A stretch of 64,000 nt of DNA from Lutjanus erythropterus (GCA_020091685.1 CM034592.1:36424705-36488704), one strand, 5' to 3'. Numbered from the stretch's first letter, positions 1 through 13,000 are shown. Made by a program: numbers and translations. Notes: generated by a model from the letters alone, not told the origin.

Positions 1-1592
1 GATGCTGAGCTGAACTGCTGTTGAATAATGCCAATAATGTACGAAAGATGCAGAATATTTTATGGTTTGTTGAAAGGCTAGAAAAAAATGCTGGATGTTG
101 AAAAGCTGATGCTAAACTGCATTGAAAAATGTACTAATACCAAGAATGCATGAAAGATTTTGAATAATTGTTAGGTTTGTTGAAAAGCTGACACCAATCT
201 GAATTGCTGGCTTTAGTAATTGTGTATGTAGAAGCAGTTGAAGGAACATGAAGAGTTGGAAAAGTGGATAAATAGCACGACAGGTGGGAGGAAACATATG
301 TGTCTTGTATCTTACTGTCCCTTTAATGCAATTGATGAATCAATCTTTTAGCTATTAACCTTCAAAAGTGTACAAAGTGTGTTGCAGAGGGACGAAGAAG
401 CTCCTCATCAATCAGTTTAACTGTGGCATCAGTGCAACCTGCAGTCCTGCAGTCAGGAGGGGGGTGGGGGGTGATTAATTTTCCATGATGTCCAATAGAA
501 GGCGGCTCGCGGTGATCACTCTGCTCTCGCTTCCTGTATATGCGCAGCTGCTCTTTCTGCCTTCCTGATCACAGGGCCGAGTGGTGTGTGGAGGCTTTCA
601 CAGGTCTGAGTGGGTCACACCTGTGGAGTGTTGGACTCACTCCACCACATCAAGGGAAAGTGGAGGGGTGTGTGTGTGTGAGAGTGTGTGTGGAGAGAGA
701 TGAGGGAAGTGGGAGGGAGGGGGTTGGTGGTCCTTGGAGGGGTGTGTGCCATGTCTCTGTGGGCCTTGGAGGCAGCTGAGCCTCTGAATATTCATCCCCA
801 CCTCTGCCGGAGCAAATTCCAGCTACACGACTAGACTGACTGACAGTCCTGTGGGCTGTCAGGGGACCTATAAGCCGTACAAAAAATAAAAAAAAATAAA
901 AAAAATCAGAGCTAACTTGTGCACATTATTGAACAGAGTGTTTTACATCTCTTTATTACCCCACAAAGCATCAGCTCTCTTCCATCTGTCAGCTCCTCAA
1001 AAACAGTGTTCTATTTCTGTTTAGCACAGTTAGCATAATAAGTGAATTATTTAGCTGTGGAGAATGGATACAAAAGTTATTTCTACCAGGAGACCCATTC
1101 CTGCTTCGCTTTCTGCTGCAGTGCACCGGGAGAGACGCTCTTGTTGAACGTGTCTGCTCTGAGGATAACATGTTACGCCGCTGAGTCCTTCCTGTCCCTC
1201 TGTGCAAGGCGAACTCTGGAGATTACTTGTTTCAATTAGCTATGGGGCGGAGAGAATTTAAGCCATGTTAATTCCAGTCACTAGTGAAAATCCCGGTGAA
1301 AAAGACTAGCCACTGAGCCATAATCGCCTGCCCCCAGACGTCTCTCATTTCATGGACATGTTAAGGGAATTATTCAAAATGTAAATTCTGAGGTCATATG
1401 ATTTTCAGTTTATTAATGGGATTCATTAAAGGCCAGAGCTCCTGCAGAATTTTGTATGATTTAGAGTGACCCTCTGCTTAAGACAGCTCTAACCTGTTTT
1501 TGGGTTTTTTTGTCCACTCACTTATTCCCCTATTAAGAGCCATTTTTCCTCTTTTTTCAAAACTTAACTTAACTGTATTAGAAAATTTGGTG
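1..1592. other. Intergenic DNA, no gene recognised
   Basis: No frame here resembles a known protein. Positions about 420-860 are richer in G and C than the surroundings, with a CCAAT box near 492, a TATA-like TGTATATG near 534 and GT/GGAG-rich low-complexity sequence at 660-740. This could be an old regulatory region, but no transcript can be tied to it. Positions about 1295-1490 look unique and non-repetitive and could be conserved non-coding DNA. That is only an impression of composition. Confidence 0.4.
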
Positions 1593-1926
1593 TTAAAGGG
1601 TTCACCCTAAAATCAACAACCAACCAAAACTTCTCTTTCAATGTTTTATCTTTCTTTTTTAAATAAGAAATGGTTCATATTATGTCGTCACTGTGCAAAA
1701 GCTGTCATCAAAGCAAAAGGTGGCTACTCTGAACAATCTAAAATATCAAAGAGCAAAAAACATTTGCATACCTGTAGGTCGACACATGCATTTAAAGACC
1801 ACGGGTTAACGATAAGAAGCAAAAAGACTCTTGCACACTGTCTTCTGCACTTGCAGTCAAAGATTTAATAATAATGATGTTATTAAATCTTGATTATAAG
1901 TGCAGAAGACAGTGTGTCTTTTTGCC
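1593..1926 (+). mobile_element. Decayed TTAA-ended MITE-like repeat with internal palindrome
   Basis: It begins TTAA-AGGGTTCACCCTAAAATC, the same start as the better preserved copies at 15791 and 47724 (TTAA then AGGGACA). The right boundary is unclear and may lie beyond 2100, because the sequence around 2015-2060 (TTTTGGAGATAT...ATAGATGTCC) also matches the family interior. A long inverted repeat is embedded at 1820-1924. TTAA targets with AGGG ends suggest a Kolobok- or piggyBac-type non-autonomous DNA transposon. That assignment is inference. Confidence 0.45.
1820..1924. repeat. Long imperfect palindrome (hairpin)
   Basis: The left arm (1820-1871) and right arm (1880-1924) are near-complementary. 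Shared blocks read CAAAAAGAC, CACTGTCTTCTGCACTT, then TCAAAGATTTAATAA against ATCAAGATTTAATAA. The loop is under 10 bases. The left arm carries a short insertion relative to the right. Probably a fold-back transposon remnant. Confidence 0.7.
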
Positions 1927-2879
1927 CTGTATTCCCATTTGTTGCTTACTACCTAATTTTATATGATTCTGTATTTCAGAGTTTATTTCAGAGAATATTT
2001 TGATGTGAGTTGCGAAGTTTTGGAGATATGTGCCATATAGATGTCCTAGATGGGATAGAAAAATGTGAATATAAATAAATATTTTCCAAATAAATTGTGT
2101 AATTGAAAATATATATTCAATAGAAGCTGACTCCACTTTTAAAGTAATTCACACATAAACAAACACATTGCTGCTAAGTAGTATACATCGCAAGCGCTGT
2201 AGTGCTGGGCCAGTCAATACGTGTACGTCTGTGGAAAACATTTCATCACAGGTTTGTTGCAGAGTAAAAGACGTGTGTGACGATTGTACCTGAGGATTGA
2301 AATGAATCAGAAAAGAGTCTAAGTTAAGTTTTTACTGTGAAAAAATACGGCTTACCCATAAAACACCTCCTTTTATAATGGAGTTTGGTTTAACAGTCTG
2401 TACGGTTGAAAGACCACCAGGAGCAGAAAAGATGAATAATTCACATAAATTGATCAGACCTACCTTCTACTAATGCACCTCATAAACAACATAAAGTTAG
2501 GCCGTAACTGGGACTAAAACCAGACCATTTTCTACTTCTCTTGGTTCGTAGTAAAAATTCACGTAATGAGCACAAACTGCAGTCAAAATAGAGACAATGG
2601 CTCGACTCTCTCTTCACGGACGAGAGGCTCCTGGGATGTAAACATTAATGGCGTCCTCCTCGTCTGAGCTGTAAAGTCTCGTCCGTGAGTAAAATGCAAG
2701 CTTCCTTCTGTGCAGTGGTACAGTTCATGGGTGTACTTTGGTACACTGTTAAGTCTGGCAAGTTAAGTTTAAAAAAAATTAGGAAACCTAGTACCTCAGG
2801 AAAAATAAGTCAAAGAACTTAACAATGTCAAGTTGTGCATCATTTCCACCGATTTACTCAGATAAACAAGTAAATAAAG

Positions 2880-3078
2880 GTGTATGGATTGACCTGATTT
2901 CTGGAAATGTATTTTTAAGACGTCTAGTTCCGCTATATTCTAGAGAGAGAAAACATTTCTATGGCCGATATCTCCAGAACTCAGAAACTCGCACTAAAAC
3001 TATCTATATGGATAAACAGCACCACAGGGAAGAGAAAAATATATATATTTTAGTTTTGGAGCTGAACCATCCCTTTAA
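2880..3078 (+). mobile_element. 3' part of TTAA MITE-like repeat
   Basis: Interior signature shared with the copies at about 39930 and 47724: a CTAGTTCCGCTATATT-type block, then GATATCTCCAGAACTC, then CACTAAAACTATCTA, and a terminal CATCCCTTTAA (TTAA at 3075-3078). The left end was not resolved. The stretch 2550-2700 upstream holds a second repeat with small inverted blocks (CACGGACGAGAGG and CTCGTCCGTGAG). Confidence 0.5.
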
Positions 3079-3156
3079 GTATCTTGCTTCATTAAATAAA
3101 TGTTGAAATAAACCGATGGAGGAAAAGCTACAGAACTAAAGAACAACAGGGGAGGT

Positions 3157-3170
3157 GGGGGGGGGGGGGG
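3157..3170 (+). repeat. Poly-G run
   Basis: Fourteen consecutive G residues sit in otherwise A-rich DNA. It is a simple repeat and a likely place for sequencing length errors or G-quadruplex formation. Nothing else is recognised around it. Confidence 0.9.
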
Positions 3171-4380
3171 AAGACATGGCAGTCCCTCAATGATATGAAA
3201 TAAACAATAATCTAATAGTTGGAACAAAATATGATGTTTGTGTCTTTTCATCATGGTCTAATATTGAACTCTGGGGGTATACAGACGAACCGCTGACATT
3301 TGATTATATAAAATTGAGCCTCTGACTGTCTAACACGCCCACAAGTTGGAAGACATAGAAATGAGTCAGTTTGTCACTGTCTGTTTGAAGTAATATTTTA
3401 CAAAGATGAAACAGGGCAGACAGGGCAGATAGATTGGCCATATGCTCCATGTGTGAGTGAGTGATATATTTTTTTGAGATGCTGGCTGGCTGACAGTTGT
3501 CACAGGTGTAACCTTTGAACTCTGAGAGCTTTTTTATATATATAAGAGAGTGGCCACACTGCAATTTATATCTATGGTACAGTGCGTGCAAAGGGAAAAA
3601 TCTCATCTGTAGCGTACTGTCAAACACTGACACAGACTAGATTACATTGCTGTCCTTTCCCCTGAGTTACAAAGTCACCTTGAGAACAATAGAAAATGTT
3701 TCTAATAAGAGTGATAATATAAGCAATGCAAAATTGCTTATTTCGAAATGAACAGTTTAGTGATGTTTTGTGCCTCCATGTTGTGATTATTCTTTATGTT
3801 TCTTTAGAGAACAAGAACCCTGATGTCATGTTTGCATCACAGTTTAGCTCGTTTAAAAGGCTGAATGGGCAACAGCTTCAACAATTAGTGGATCAACAGA
3901 AAATGAGGTTATTTCTCAACCAAAAATGAATGACGTCCTCCTCGGCTTGGTTGTAACCATTCGTCTGTGAGTGTCAGAGTGCCAAATTAACATGATGCAA
4001 GAATAATGATAAAAACTAGAGAAGGCAGTTTCGAAAGAAACTGCGAGTGTGAATGCTGGCTGTCGAAAAACTGATGCTAAACTACATTACTGGCTTGAAA
4101 AGATGAATTTTACCAGCATTGTATGAAAGGTCTTGAATGTTAGACGGTTTGTTGAAAAGTGACGCTAACAGAATTGCTGTTGAAAAACGAAAATAATGTG
4201 CGAATGATATGGAATATTATAATGTTTGTTAAAAGGCTGATGCTAAATGCTGTTGAAAAATACTAATAATGTGCCTCCATATGGACAACAGCTGCAACAA
4301 TTAGTCGTTCTGGAGAAAATTATATTATTTCTAAACCAAAAAGTTGATGAGCTCCTGGTTCTCAAATGTGAAAATATGTT

Positions 4381-4735
4381 GCTTTTCTCAGTGTTACATT
4401 AAAGTTGTTTTAATAATTTTTTGTTTTGGACTCTTGGTCAGACAAGACAAACGAGACATTTGACTTGGCTTTAGGATATTCTGATGGTCATTTTCACAGT
4501 GTTCTGTTATGATATAGACCATACTAGGAAAAAAAAAGGTCACAATTTTCTGATTCCAGCTTCTTTTATCTGATTATTTTGATTTCTTTACTCCTCTATG
4601 AAAGTAAACTGGGCTGTTGACAAAACACGATGTCAACTTTTCACGATTTCCTGACATTTTATAGACCAAACAACTAATGGATTAATCAAAAATGCTGACA
4701 ACAAAAATAATCATTAGCTGCAGCCCTAGACCAAA
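4381..4735 (-). repeat. Dispersed teleost repeat, CTGCAACTAATGATTATT family
   Basis: Read on the minus strand it starts CTGCAGCTAATGATTATT, passes TTTGGTCTATAAAATGTCAGG and a block about fully open FTTTGTC-type sequence, and ends with the TGGACTCTTGGTCAGAC-like part. The same words recur at 7075, 38162, 39531, 40850, 41270, 42755, 43965 and 61625. This family is common in percomorph genomes; I do not know its formal name. It has no coding content. Confidence 0.6.
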
Positions 4736-5929
4736 GTATTAATCAAGAAAATAATGGCGCATTTATCAATAACAAAACTGATTGTTGGTTGCATCAAAAT
4801 TGCTGCTGATATTGAGTACCAATTGCAAAATACTAAAAGTTTATTTGTGACAAATAACAATCCTGCCAGTCTTTGTAAATAACTGCACAGAAGGATCACA
4901 TTATGTTATATCTGGCATTCAGCTGTGATAGAAAAGTGCGCTTCTAGTGGGATGCCAAAATCACAAAAAGGACAATACAGTGTGGTATGTGTGAACGTTA
5001 TATGTACCTTTGATCTAAAAATATCAATTCTCTGTGGGTGTCTACTGAGTTGAGTGGAAGCGCACTGGAGTCATTCCATACTTTCTCACTAAAACCTCAT
5101 ATTTTGCAGCGGTACTTTGAAATGACCCTGAAATAAATGAAGGAAAATCTTAATTATTATTCAAGGGACGGGTGTCTGTTTTACTGTGAGAGACCTTTGT
5201 GCAGTTGTAAGCCTGACGGTGGTGTCTCTGCCTTATGTCTGTCCATGAGACGCAGACATAGGAACATCTATATTCTCCCATACTGCAGCAATGATATCAA
5301 CATCCTCTGTATTGCTGTAAATGTCATATTTGGTTTCATATTTAAGTGACTCCATATTCTGTCAATATTCTGTATACATGATCTCTTTGCTGTTTTAAAT
5401 AAATAGGTTGTTGCTGAATGGCTGAATGTCAGTGGAAAAATGAGCTCGGGCCGGTTGTAACTGGCATGACAGCAGCCCCTGGTGGTTATGACATTTAAGA
5501 CCCGTGAATATCTAAAATGGTTACTATGAGAGAATTAAAACATATCTGAACAGACATATATGCCATGTATGGTGTTTTGCATCAGAACATAACACAGTTT
5601 TTCATATCAGGCTATTTTAATTCAAGCTTTTTATTAAATATAACATTGCAGATAAAAGAGGTGAGTCATATTGACTGAAGAAATAGTGATATGATTAGTT
5701 TAAGTACAACAACAGTGATTTGTGCGTGATAATTACACACCCAAAGAAGATTTTCATGATTGATAAGAAAGATGGATATGACTCAAGGAGTCTTTAAATG
5801 TTTTTTGCCCACGGTATTCAATAAAAACTGTTTTTTTTTGCAATAGTCTGTGTAATAAAGTGATATTAGATGATGTCAGATTGTTGATACCTTTTAGCAA
5901 AGGATACCGTACAAGGAAAGAGAGGGCAA

Positions 5930-6290
5930 TGTCACTTTAAGCCCAGAAAAGCACAACATCGTAAATTGCTTCTCTCGCGTGTGAAGCCGAGCACAATCTA
6001 TTCTGGCCTTGGGCAGAACAACACAATCTCCTGCTTATTTAGTCATTAACGTGCATATTTACCTGGAGAAAAAAAGGTGCTCGAAAGGTTAATGTTGCCA
6101 ATATCTTTGTAGTCTTCGATTAAACAAACCTCAGCCGCTGCACAGCCTTTGGTTGTGTGTCATACATCTTCACAGGGGCCGCCATGTTAAGAGATAAAGC
6201 ACTGCTGCGACCTGCTTTGTTTAGGCCTCACAGTGAAGCTCAGGTTGCTGCTGCTCCGTCTGTCTGCTGCAAGTCATGTAAGAAATAACT
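5930..6290. other. Unique-looking non-coding stretch, possible conserved element
   Basis: The sequence is not low-complexity and matches none of the repeat families in the window. It holds homeodomain-like ATTA/TTAATG words and a CCGCCATGTT (YY1-like) motif near 6180. No open frame or splice pair defines an exon. Conservation cannot be judged without an alignment. Confidence 0.2.
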
Positions 6291-7074
6291 GCTAGCAAGA
6301 TTCTGAATATTTAAAAACAATATTTAACCTCATCTCTTCTAAAAAGCTAACTTCATACACTGACTGAACTGCAGCAGCTTTTCATAAATCCATCACTAAG
6401 TCTGAGCGTGAAGACTCCTAGTCTCCTAAATAACTCCATCTCCAAAGTATCAGTACTAACAGTACAAAGTCCTGATTCGAGTTGAATGGATCATTCACAT
6501 GTTAGATGACATCCTGACCACATGAACATTATTCTTAGTCTTGTTGTGTGCATGTTTGCGGTGATCATTCGCATAACGAACATTTCCTTATTTACCATCA
6601 AAAACTGTTGCGTTGTTTTGTGTTTAAACACGTAATTAATTAAGTAATTAACAGAGAAAGGAAAGAAGAAATGTCTCATGTTTAGCAAATGATTTAGTGG
6701 TATTATATTTAGAGGTAGAACAGTTGTTAATTTTGACATATTTTCAACATGATAGTCTGTTAGCTGCTTTTTTCTATAATTTTTTCTATTTCTGATCCTG
6801 GTATTTCTTGTATTAGATTGAAACTAAATTTTGTGGTATTACCCACTACCAGATGTAACATAGATTAAAAATTATTGTAAAAGGTAACTGTATTCCATTA
6901 CAGTTACAGGTGAAAAAAAAAGAAATGCATTCAGTAAAAATGGGGATTATTAGCAGGATTACAACTTAGAAATACTACTAATACTATTAATCAACTATTA
7001 AATAAATCTGCATCTATTCTAATAATTAATTAATGATTATGAGTCATTTTTAAAAAAAAGAAATAAATGTCTAA

Positions 7075-7312
7075 CTTCTCTGATTTCAGCTTCTTAAATG
7101 TGAATATTTTCTGGTTTCTTTATTCCTCTCAAACTGTAAACTTAATATTTTGAGTTGTGGACAAAACGAGACATTTGAGGACATCCTGTTGAGCTTCGAT
7201 CAACATTTTTCACCATTTTTTGACATTTCATGAACCAAACGACTAATTGATTAATTAAGAAAATAAGTGACTGATTAATCAGTGATGGGAATAATCGTTC
7301 GTCGCTGCCCTA
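7075..7312 (-). repeat. Dispersed teleost repeat, CTGCAACTAATGATTATT family
   Basis: Same family as 4381-4735 and in the same orientation. Recognisable blocks are GATTTCAGCTTCTTAAATGTG, GGACAAAACGAGACATTTGA, TTTTTTGACATTTCATGAACC and the closing ATAATCGTTCGTCGCTGCCC. A separate repeat ending CTCCCACCCCTG follows at about 7375-7475. Confidence 0.6.
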
Positions 7313-8109
7313 AAAACACAATATTAGGCCAAACAAGTTCACCGTATTTTATATCGAGGCAATCCAAAACTATTGGAAAGTACTCAAGTTACATTACTTT
7401 AATATTGTGATACTTGGATCAAGTAATATTTGTATCTATACTGGAATACATTTTAAAGTAACTCTCCCACCCCTGTTAATATATGTATATATGATAATAT
7501 ATATGATGATTGTGCTATTTTTGATTGTTTTATAAAATCATAGAACTTCTTGTAGCCTTCTCAGTCTAAATGGGTCATTAGCATTCTTAGCAAGCTAACA
7601 TTAGCTTAGTCAGTTAATTCCACTTTTCATATAAATAACACCACTTTAAATTAGACACAAACACACACATTCTCTCACTACATTCTTTTGTTTATTTTAT
7701 ATTTTTGCTTGATTTATGTTGCTTATTTTATGTTTACTCTTTGATGCTATACGGTTGTTTTTTTGTTTACCTTTGTGGATTACATGACTTTTCTATTTGC
7801 ATATTAATGTTTATTGAGGTGAGATTCCTTTTATAAGCCTCCAGAGTTTTTGTTTTTAAATCTCAACAGCACATTTTGCCTTTCTTTTTTTTTCTCTTTC
7901 TTTTATTGTTGTGTTTCTGCTGCTTTGTTTGTCTGGTGCAAAAATAAAATTAAAGATGTACATGCAGGCTAACGGTTACACCTGGGTACAAATCTCCTGG
8001 CTACAAGCGCCGGTTTATTTGTTTTTCATTACACACAGTGAAATGTGCCAAAAGTTGGATGAGCATTCCTACGGAAGCTCAGCGTTAATGTTAAATGATG
8101 TTTTGACCC

Positions 8110-8300
8110 ATCATTAGGCTCCAGCCAGGCGGCGCTGTCATAAATCTACTGGGCTCTCTAACAAGTGACACAATTCTCTAACGCTGACCTAATGAACCTT
8201 TTACCTCAAACTGCTCTTGACAGGGAGCAGACACTTAGCGGCCTAATGTCTATAGGCTAAACTACATTAGCTGGCCCCACTGGCTTGATAGGCAGTTTCA
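8110..8300. other. Unique-looking non-coding stretch
   Basis: Non-repetitive, balanced composition, no open frame of note. It stands out from the AT-rich repeats on both sides and may be a conserved non-coding element. This is composition-based only. Confidence 0.15.
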
Positions 8301-8906
8301 TCTGAACGCCATGACCGCATCGGTGATGTCCAGCTGCCATCGCTGTTTATTCAGCTCCACAAATAACCATTTATCAACCTCTCTGGTACCAGAAACCTTT
8401 GACCCGGTCAATATGAAGCTGAGTGTAAGAGTGCAGGCGAGTCTCTCACCAGCCTCCTTAAATCCACCTACACACACTCTCACACACACTCAACACCATC
8501 CTCAGAAGCATGCTCTCACTCTTCGGCTAATATAAGCCTAATTTAATTTAATATGATTTTATTTTACTAAACATTATCTTTTATTTCATCATCATAAGTA
8601 GGATATCGTTTTGCTTTTTATCCCTTTAGCGATTTTGTTTGTTTTTATTCAGTTTTGTCTTTTTAATATTTTATCTAGCTCTTAGTCTCCATTTTTATCC
8701 AACTCTGTTTTATTATTATTGCTTTAAAATCTATTTTATTGTATGCCATTGTCATAATTTTTATTATTTGCCTTTTCCCCCTGTTTTCTCTTTAGTTTTT
8801 ATTTCACTCTATCACGGTCTTTACTTGCTTTCTCTCATTTTCATCTGTAAAGCACTTTTTCTTTTTTAACTGCACTAACCTGTATGAAGCCATACAGATC
8901 AGGTTT

Positions 8907-8931
8907 AATTGATTGATTGATTGATTGATTG
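8907..8931 (+). repeat. (GATT)n tetranucleotide tract
   Basis: Five to six copies of GATT follow a segment (about 8540-8900) with CTGTAAAGCACTTTT and a small palindrome TGTATGAAGCCATACA. A tetranucleotide tail directly after AAAGCACTTT-type sequence is typical of 3' ends of teleost non-LTR retroelements, so this may be the tail of a decayed LINE. That reading is inference. Confidence 0.6.
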
Positions 8932-8980
8932 ACTGACACATGGTACCTGTGCCAGCAACAGGCCTCTCCTTGGCACATAC

Positions 8981-9172
8981 CTTGTCCTATTTGTCCGTGG
9001 TAGAGCACAAGGCTTTGATGTTCTCCGTCTGTCGAGACCTATCTTGTGCTGCATGTTGTTCCTCGCCGTCACAGTTCACCACCGAGTTGTTCTGGGCCGA
9101 CCTTGGTTCCTTTTCCCCGATGGAGTTCATCCTGATGCAGAGTCTCTTTGTCAGCTCGTCCTCGAAGCCTCT
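8981..9172 (-). CDS. Candidate orphan exon, unknown product
   Basis: On the minus strand, a 192-base segment is bounded by an acceptor (pyrimidine-rich stretch then CATCACAG) and a donor (ACAAG|GTATGT). One frame stays open for 61 codons, starting R-G-F-E-D-E-L-T-K and ending C-S-T-T-D-K. A stop follows two codons before the donor; the other two frames are closed. It is GC-richer than its surroundings. I do not recognise the protein, which is hydrophilic and has no membrane segment. It could be the last coding exon of an unidentified minus-strand gene, an old exon, or chance. No partner exon was found nearby. Confidence 0.2.
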
Positions 9173-9298
9173 CTGTGATGGAGACAAACATCAGGAGCTC
9201 GTGTTGGCCAGTGATCAGTTTTCACACAGTCATCAATGAAATCAATCATTCAATAATCTGGACGTCCTGACGAGTCAAGTCAATTTTAATTATATCTA

Positions 9299-10096
9299 CA
9301 CTTTAAGAAATAAACATGCTAACTGGAACCATAGAGGGTTCTTTAATGTGTCCCCATAGAAGAACCCTTTTTAGTTCCTGTTCGAACCTTTTATAAAGGT
9401 TCCACTTGGAACCCTTCCAGAGAGACCAAGAACCCCACAAAAAGAGTTCTAACTAGAACCATCTGTGAAAGGTACCACTTAGAACCCTCTGAGAGGTTTT
9501 ACAGAGAAGCCTTCTATGATGTAATGGTCTGTCTCTGGAGGTTCTATCTAGAACCTTTCCACCTTCTAAGGGTTCTTCTGATGCCCCTTTTGTATTCCAT
9601 GGCTTTAGTGTAGAACCCACCCAGGGGTTCCACCAAGAACCTCTCTATATTCCCAGGGATTTATCTAGAACACATTCAGGTGGTTCTACGGAGAACATTT
9701 TTATATTCCAAGGGTTTTATCTAGAACACATTCTATATCTCAAAGGTTTTTATCAAGAACACACTGAGGGTGTTCTACCAAGAACCTTTTTATATTTCAA
9801 GTGCTTTATTAAGAACACACTGAGGGGGTTCCACTGAGAACTTTTTTATATTCTAAAGGTTTTATTTAGAACCCACCAAGAGGGTTCTCCCAAAAACCCT
9901 TTTATGTTATGGAACAAAAAAAACCCTTGACGCATCCTTGATGAAAGAGTTCTTAAAGGATTTCTACAATCCTCAAAGAACTCTTTCTTCTAAAATGGAT
10001 TCTCTGGATGAAAAATAATGGAACCTGGAGTATTACAAAGAACCCTTTCTTCAAAAAAGGGTTCTCCAGAAAGAAATGGCTCTGGGAAGGACACTC
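9299..10096. repeat. Degenerate GGTTCT/AGAACC array
   Basis: About 800 bases are dominated by alternating AGAACC and GGTTCT words in both orientations. Between about 9650 and 9900 at least four units of roughly 55-65 bases share the pattern TTTATCTAGAACACA...GGTTCTACCAAGAACCTTTTTATATT. Each unit can fold on itself. Similar AGAACCCTTT arrays are widespread in teleost genomes. No coding potential was seen. Confidence 0.75.
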
Positions 10097-10099
10097 TTG

Positions 10100-13000
10100 G
10101 AATCCTTAATACAACTATAACCTGAAGCTCTTAATTTGAGCAGGGAAAAAAAACTCAGGCCTCAGGAAGAGAAAGAAAGGACAGGCAAGTAGAATATGAC
10201 TAAAATAAACAGGGGAGTTTATTCTGACCAAATAATTACTCGACTGTCAACAGTTTTATAAATTATTCACAAGCATTTGAGCTGCTCAACTTGTCAAACA
10301 CTGGCTCACACGCTGCGTACCGAAAGGAGTGAGCGCCCTCTTTTGGACACAACAGGAACCGCATCTCCGCTCCTGTGTGTGAATGGTTCACCGGAGACTT
10401 GCAAAGAGGATGGGTTGCCGTAGCAACTGCAGATGGTAAAAGTGCAGTCTCTTGAGTATGACCCTATACAGATATGTTTAATTGTGTAACGCCTGCTCTC
10501 AGCCTCCTGAAAGAAGAGCGAGGCAGAAAACACAGGATGAAACCCCTGAGGTTTTTTTTTTTTCTTCTTGATGGGTTTCAGTCTGTGACCCACAGATGAT
10601 ACATGATACAGTTTACATTTGCAACATGTTACTGTAATGAAACAAACAAACAAATAAGAAAAAATTAGAAATACATTTAATACTACTTATTTTTGAGTGG
10701 GTGGACTCTTGGGTTACACTAAACCTGTGTCATAAAAATCAATTACTTTTAATGATCATAGAATTTTGCTGCATTTTTTATTAGCAAAGAGACAGAGTAT
10801 TATATCTGTAGTCTTGCAGAGTGTTTTCACTGCCCTCTGGTAATCTTTTCACAGTGGTCAACAACAGGTCTGTGTGCTGCATGTGAATAATTATAATGAA
10901 ACTGTTTTGCTTCCAACAACAGAGAATAAGTTCACCTGTCTACTGACTTCTGCTTGAAATTTTTTTTTTGTTTTTTTGTTATGTTTGTTCCTGTAATTTA
11001 ATTATATTTGTATGTTAATGCTGCATACTGCTCACAGCTGGCCTGGGGCAACACACCCACCTAATTACACTTTCTTTCCTGCATCTTGTAATGTTTTTAT
11101 TTTAATATATCAGAACAGCAACTGACTAAGCTGCACACAGGGGGTTGGTGGACACAAAATAATAAACACCTGCAGAACATAATGATGTTCAATACAATAC
11201 CGCTGCAAAAAATTCTAGATTTGAGACATGCAATGCTAAATTTATTTGAATTGTTTTATTTATATTATAGCAAAAAATGTGCTGTGTGTTTATGTGTATA
11301 TTTTATATTCTATAAATTACATTCTGTATAAACAATATCAGCTGACACATCAACATCAGATTTTTTTTTAACTGATTAATATCATCAACCCCAAAAATTC
11401 AGTATCAGTTGGGCCCAAATCCAAACTGTCCCTTTAATCTCCTGTATTTCTGTGTTTATGCCAGTAAAGTGTGTAACTGCCAAATTTAAATTATGAAGAG
11501 TAAAATAATAGTGTTATAGTAATAGTAAAGATAAAATAAAAGATATCTGTCCAGTTCTAAAATATATATATGTCATATGGTACCATAATTTTCCCATATT
11601 TGCAGAGCATTTGAAAAGATGATTCCTCATTTTGACACTAATCAGTTTTTGGATGGGACACGCAGGGATTTACTTTAATGAGGAGCCATCTGAGATGTTC
11701 AGAGGAAAACAAGATCCACTTTCAAAATGTCACCATCTGTTTGGAGAAGCTTGAGGAAAATATAAGTAAAGAAACTGTATTGATCCCTGGAGGAAAACTG
11801 GATTGTTGCCGCAGTAAAAAAAACAAAACAAAACAATGGAACTTCACCAAAAAAAAGACAAACAGGGGTATGAAAGAAACAAAATAAAATGTGCAATGAA
11901 GCAGCCGATAGAAAAGGAAAAACAATTATGGTTTCAGGTAACAAATCATCATGCTGACCATTTGTAGTACATGTAAAATGGACTAAGACAGATGAGAAGA
12001 GACGACTAAAATGAATTTAATATTTCTACAGTATTTTTTGATTTGTTTGGTTTTACTGCAAAACCGGCTTGTACCTATAGCTCTACCTATTATCCAATTT
12101 AACTTAACTATACTCATATTTTTGGTATGTATAGCTGGTCAGTATTTTTGTCCCTAAAATCTCTGATGAGCCTCCAAAACAGAAAACATTTTGATTGACA
12201 CTGAAGACCTTTGATCCACATCTATTTATCTGCTCTGTCACAACTGAAATCATTGAGTGAAGGGGAAGTTCAGTGTGAATTGACTGCGCCCTCTTTAGTC
12301 CTCTGGGCTCTCAGGAACAGCTTCTCTGCAAAACGTCTTCTGCACAATCCCACAATACATTCATTTCTGTATCACCTGTATGATTATTTTAAAAACAGGA
12401 CAAGAGGGAATATAATAACTATATAAGATTCAATTATAATTTTTATTGCCTACAAGAACTAAGAAGTCGGGCCACTGGGGAGGGCAGGGATAAAGTAAGA
12501 ATTAGGATCATAAGAGGTTTAAATGGAGGTTGGAAAATATTTTGTAATAATGTGCTTATCTTTGCTTCCCCTGAGTATCCACCCTTTTTCTGTATTCACA
12601 CTATTTATGTACTTTTTTAATTTCTCTGTATTCCACATCAATGTGGATATGTAAATTTCTGCACATTCATAATGTATAAGGGGTTACCTCAGAGAACTGA
12701 AGAACGATGTAGATGTTTTATGGAATAAATGGCCTATTTTATTTCCATATGTAATGTCACATACATAAGGAATAATAAAGGACAAACCTTTAAACATATG
12801 GTGAAAAAAAATTGTCATTGGTCCTGTATGCCGGTGAAGTCCTCCAATCCTCCAGGATTTTACAGGCTTTGTTTTGGGATTGTTGCGGCCTAAAATGCCT
12901 GATTTCAGAGCAGCTTTTCTGAAAAAAATGTGACGCCTGTTGCTGTCTTTTTAGACATTTTTTGCAATGAAGTTGCAGGAACAAGTTACATTGCAAAAAA

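Noticed and set aside
10306-10653. 115-codon minus-strand frame
   Set aside because: Runs through a poly-T/A tract giving a lysine run, no recognisable domain, and no splice context.
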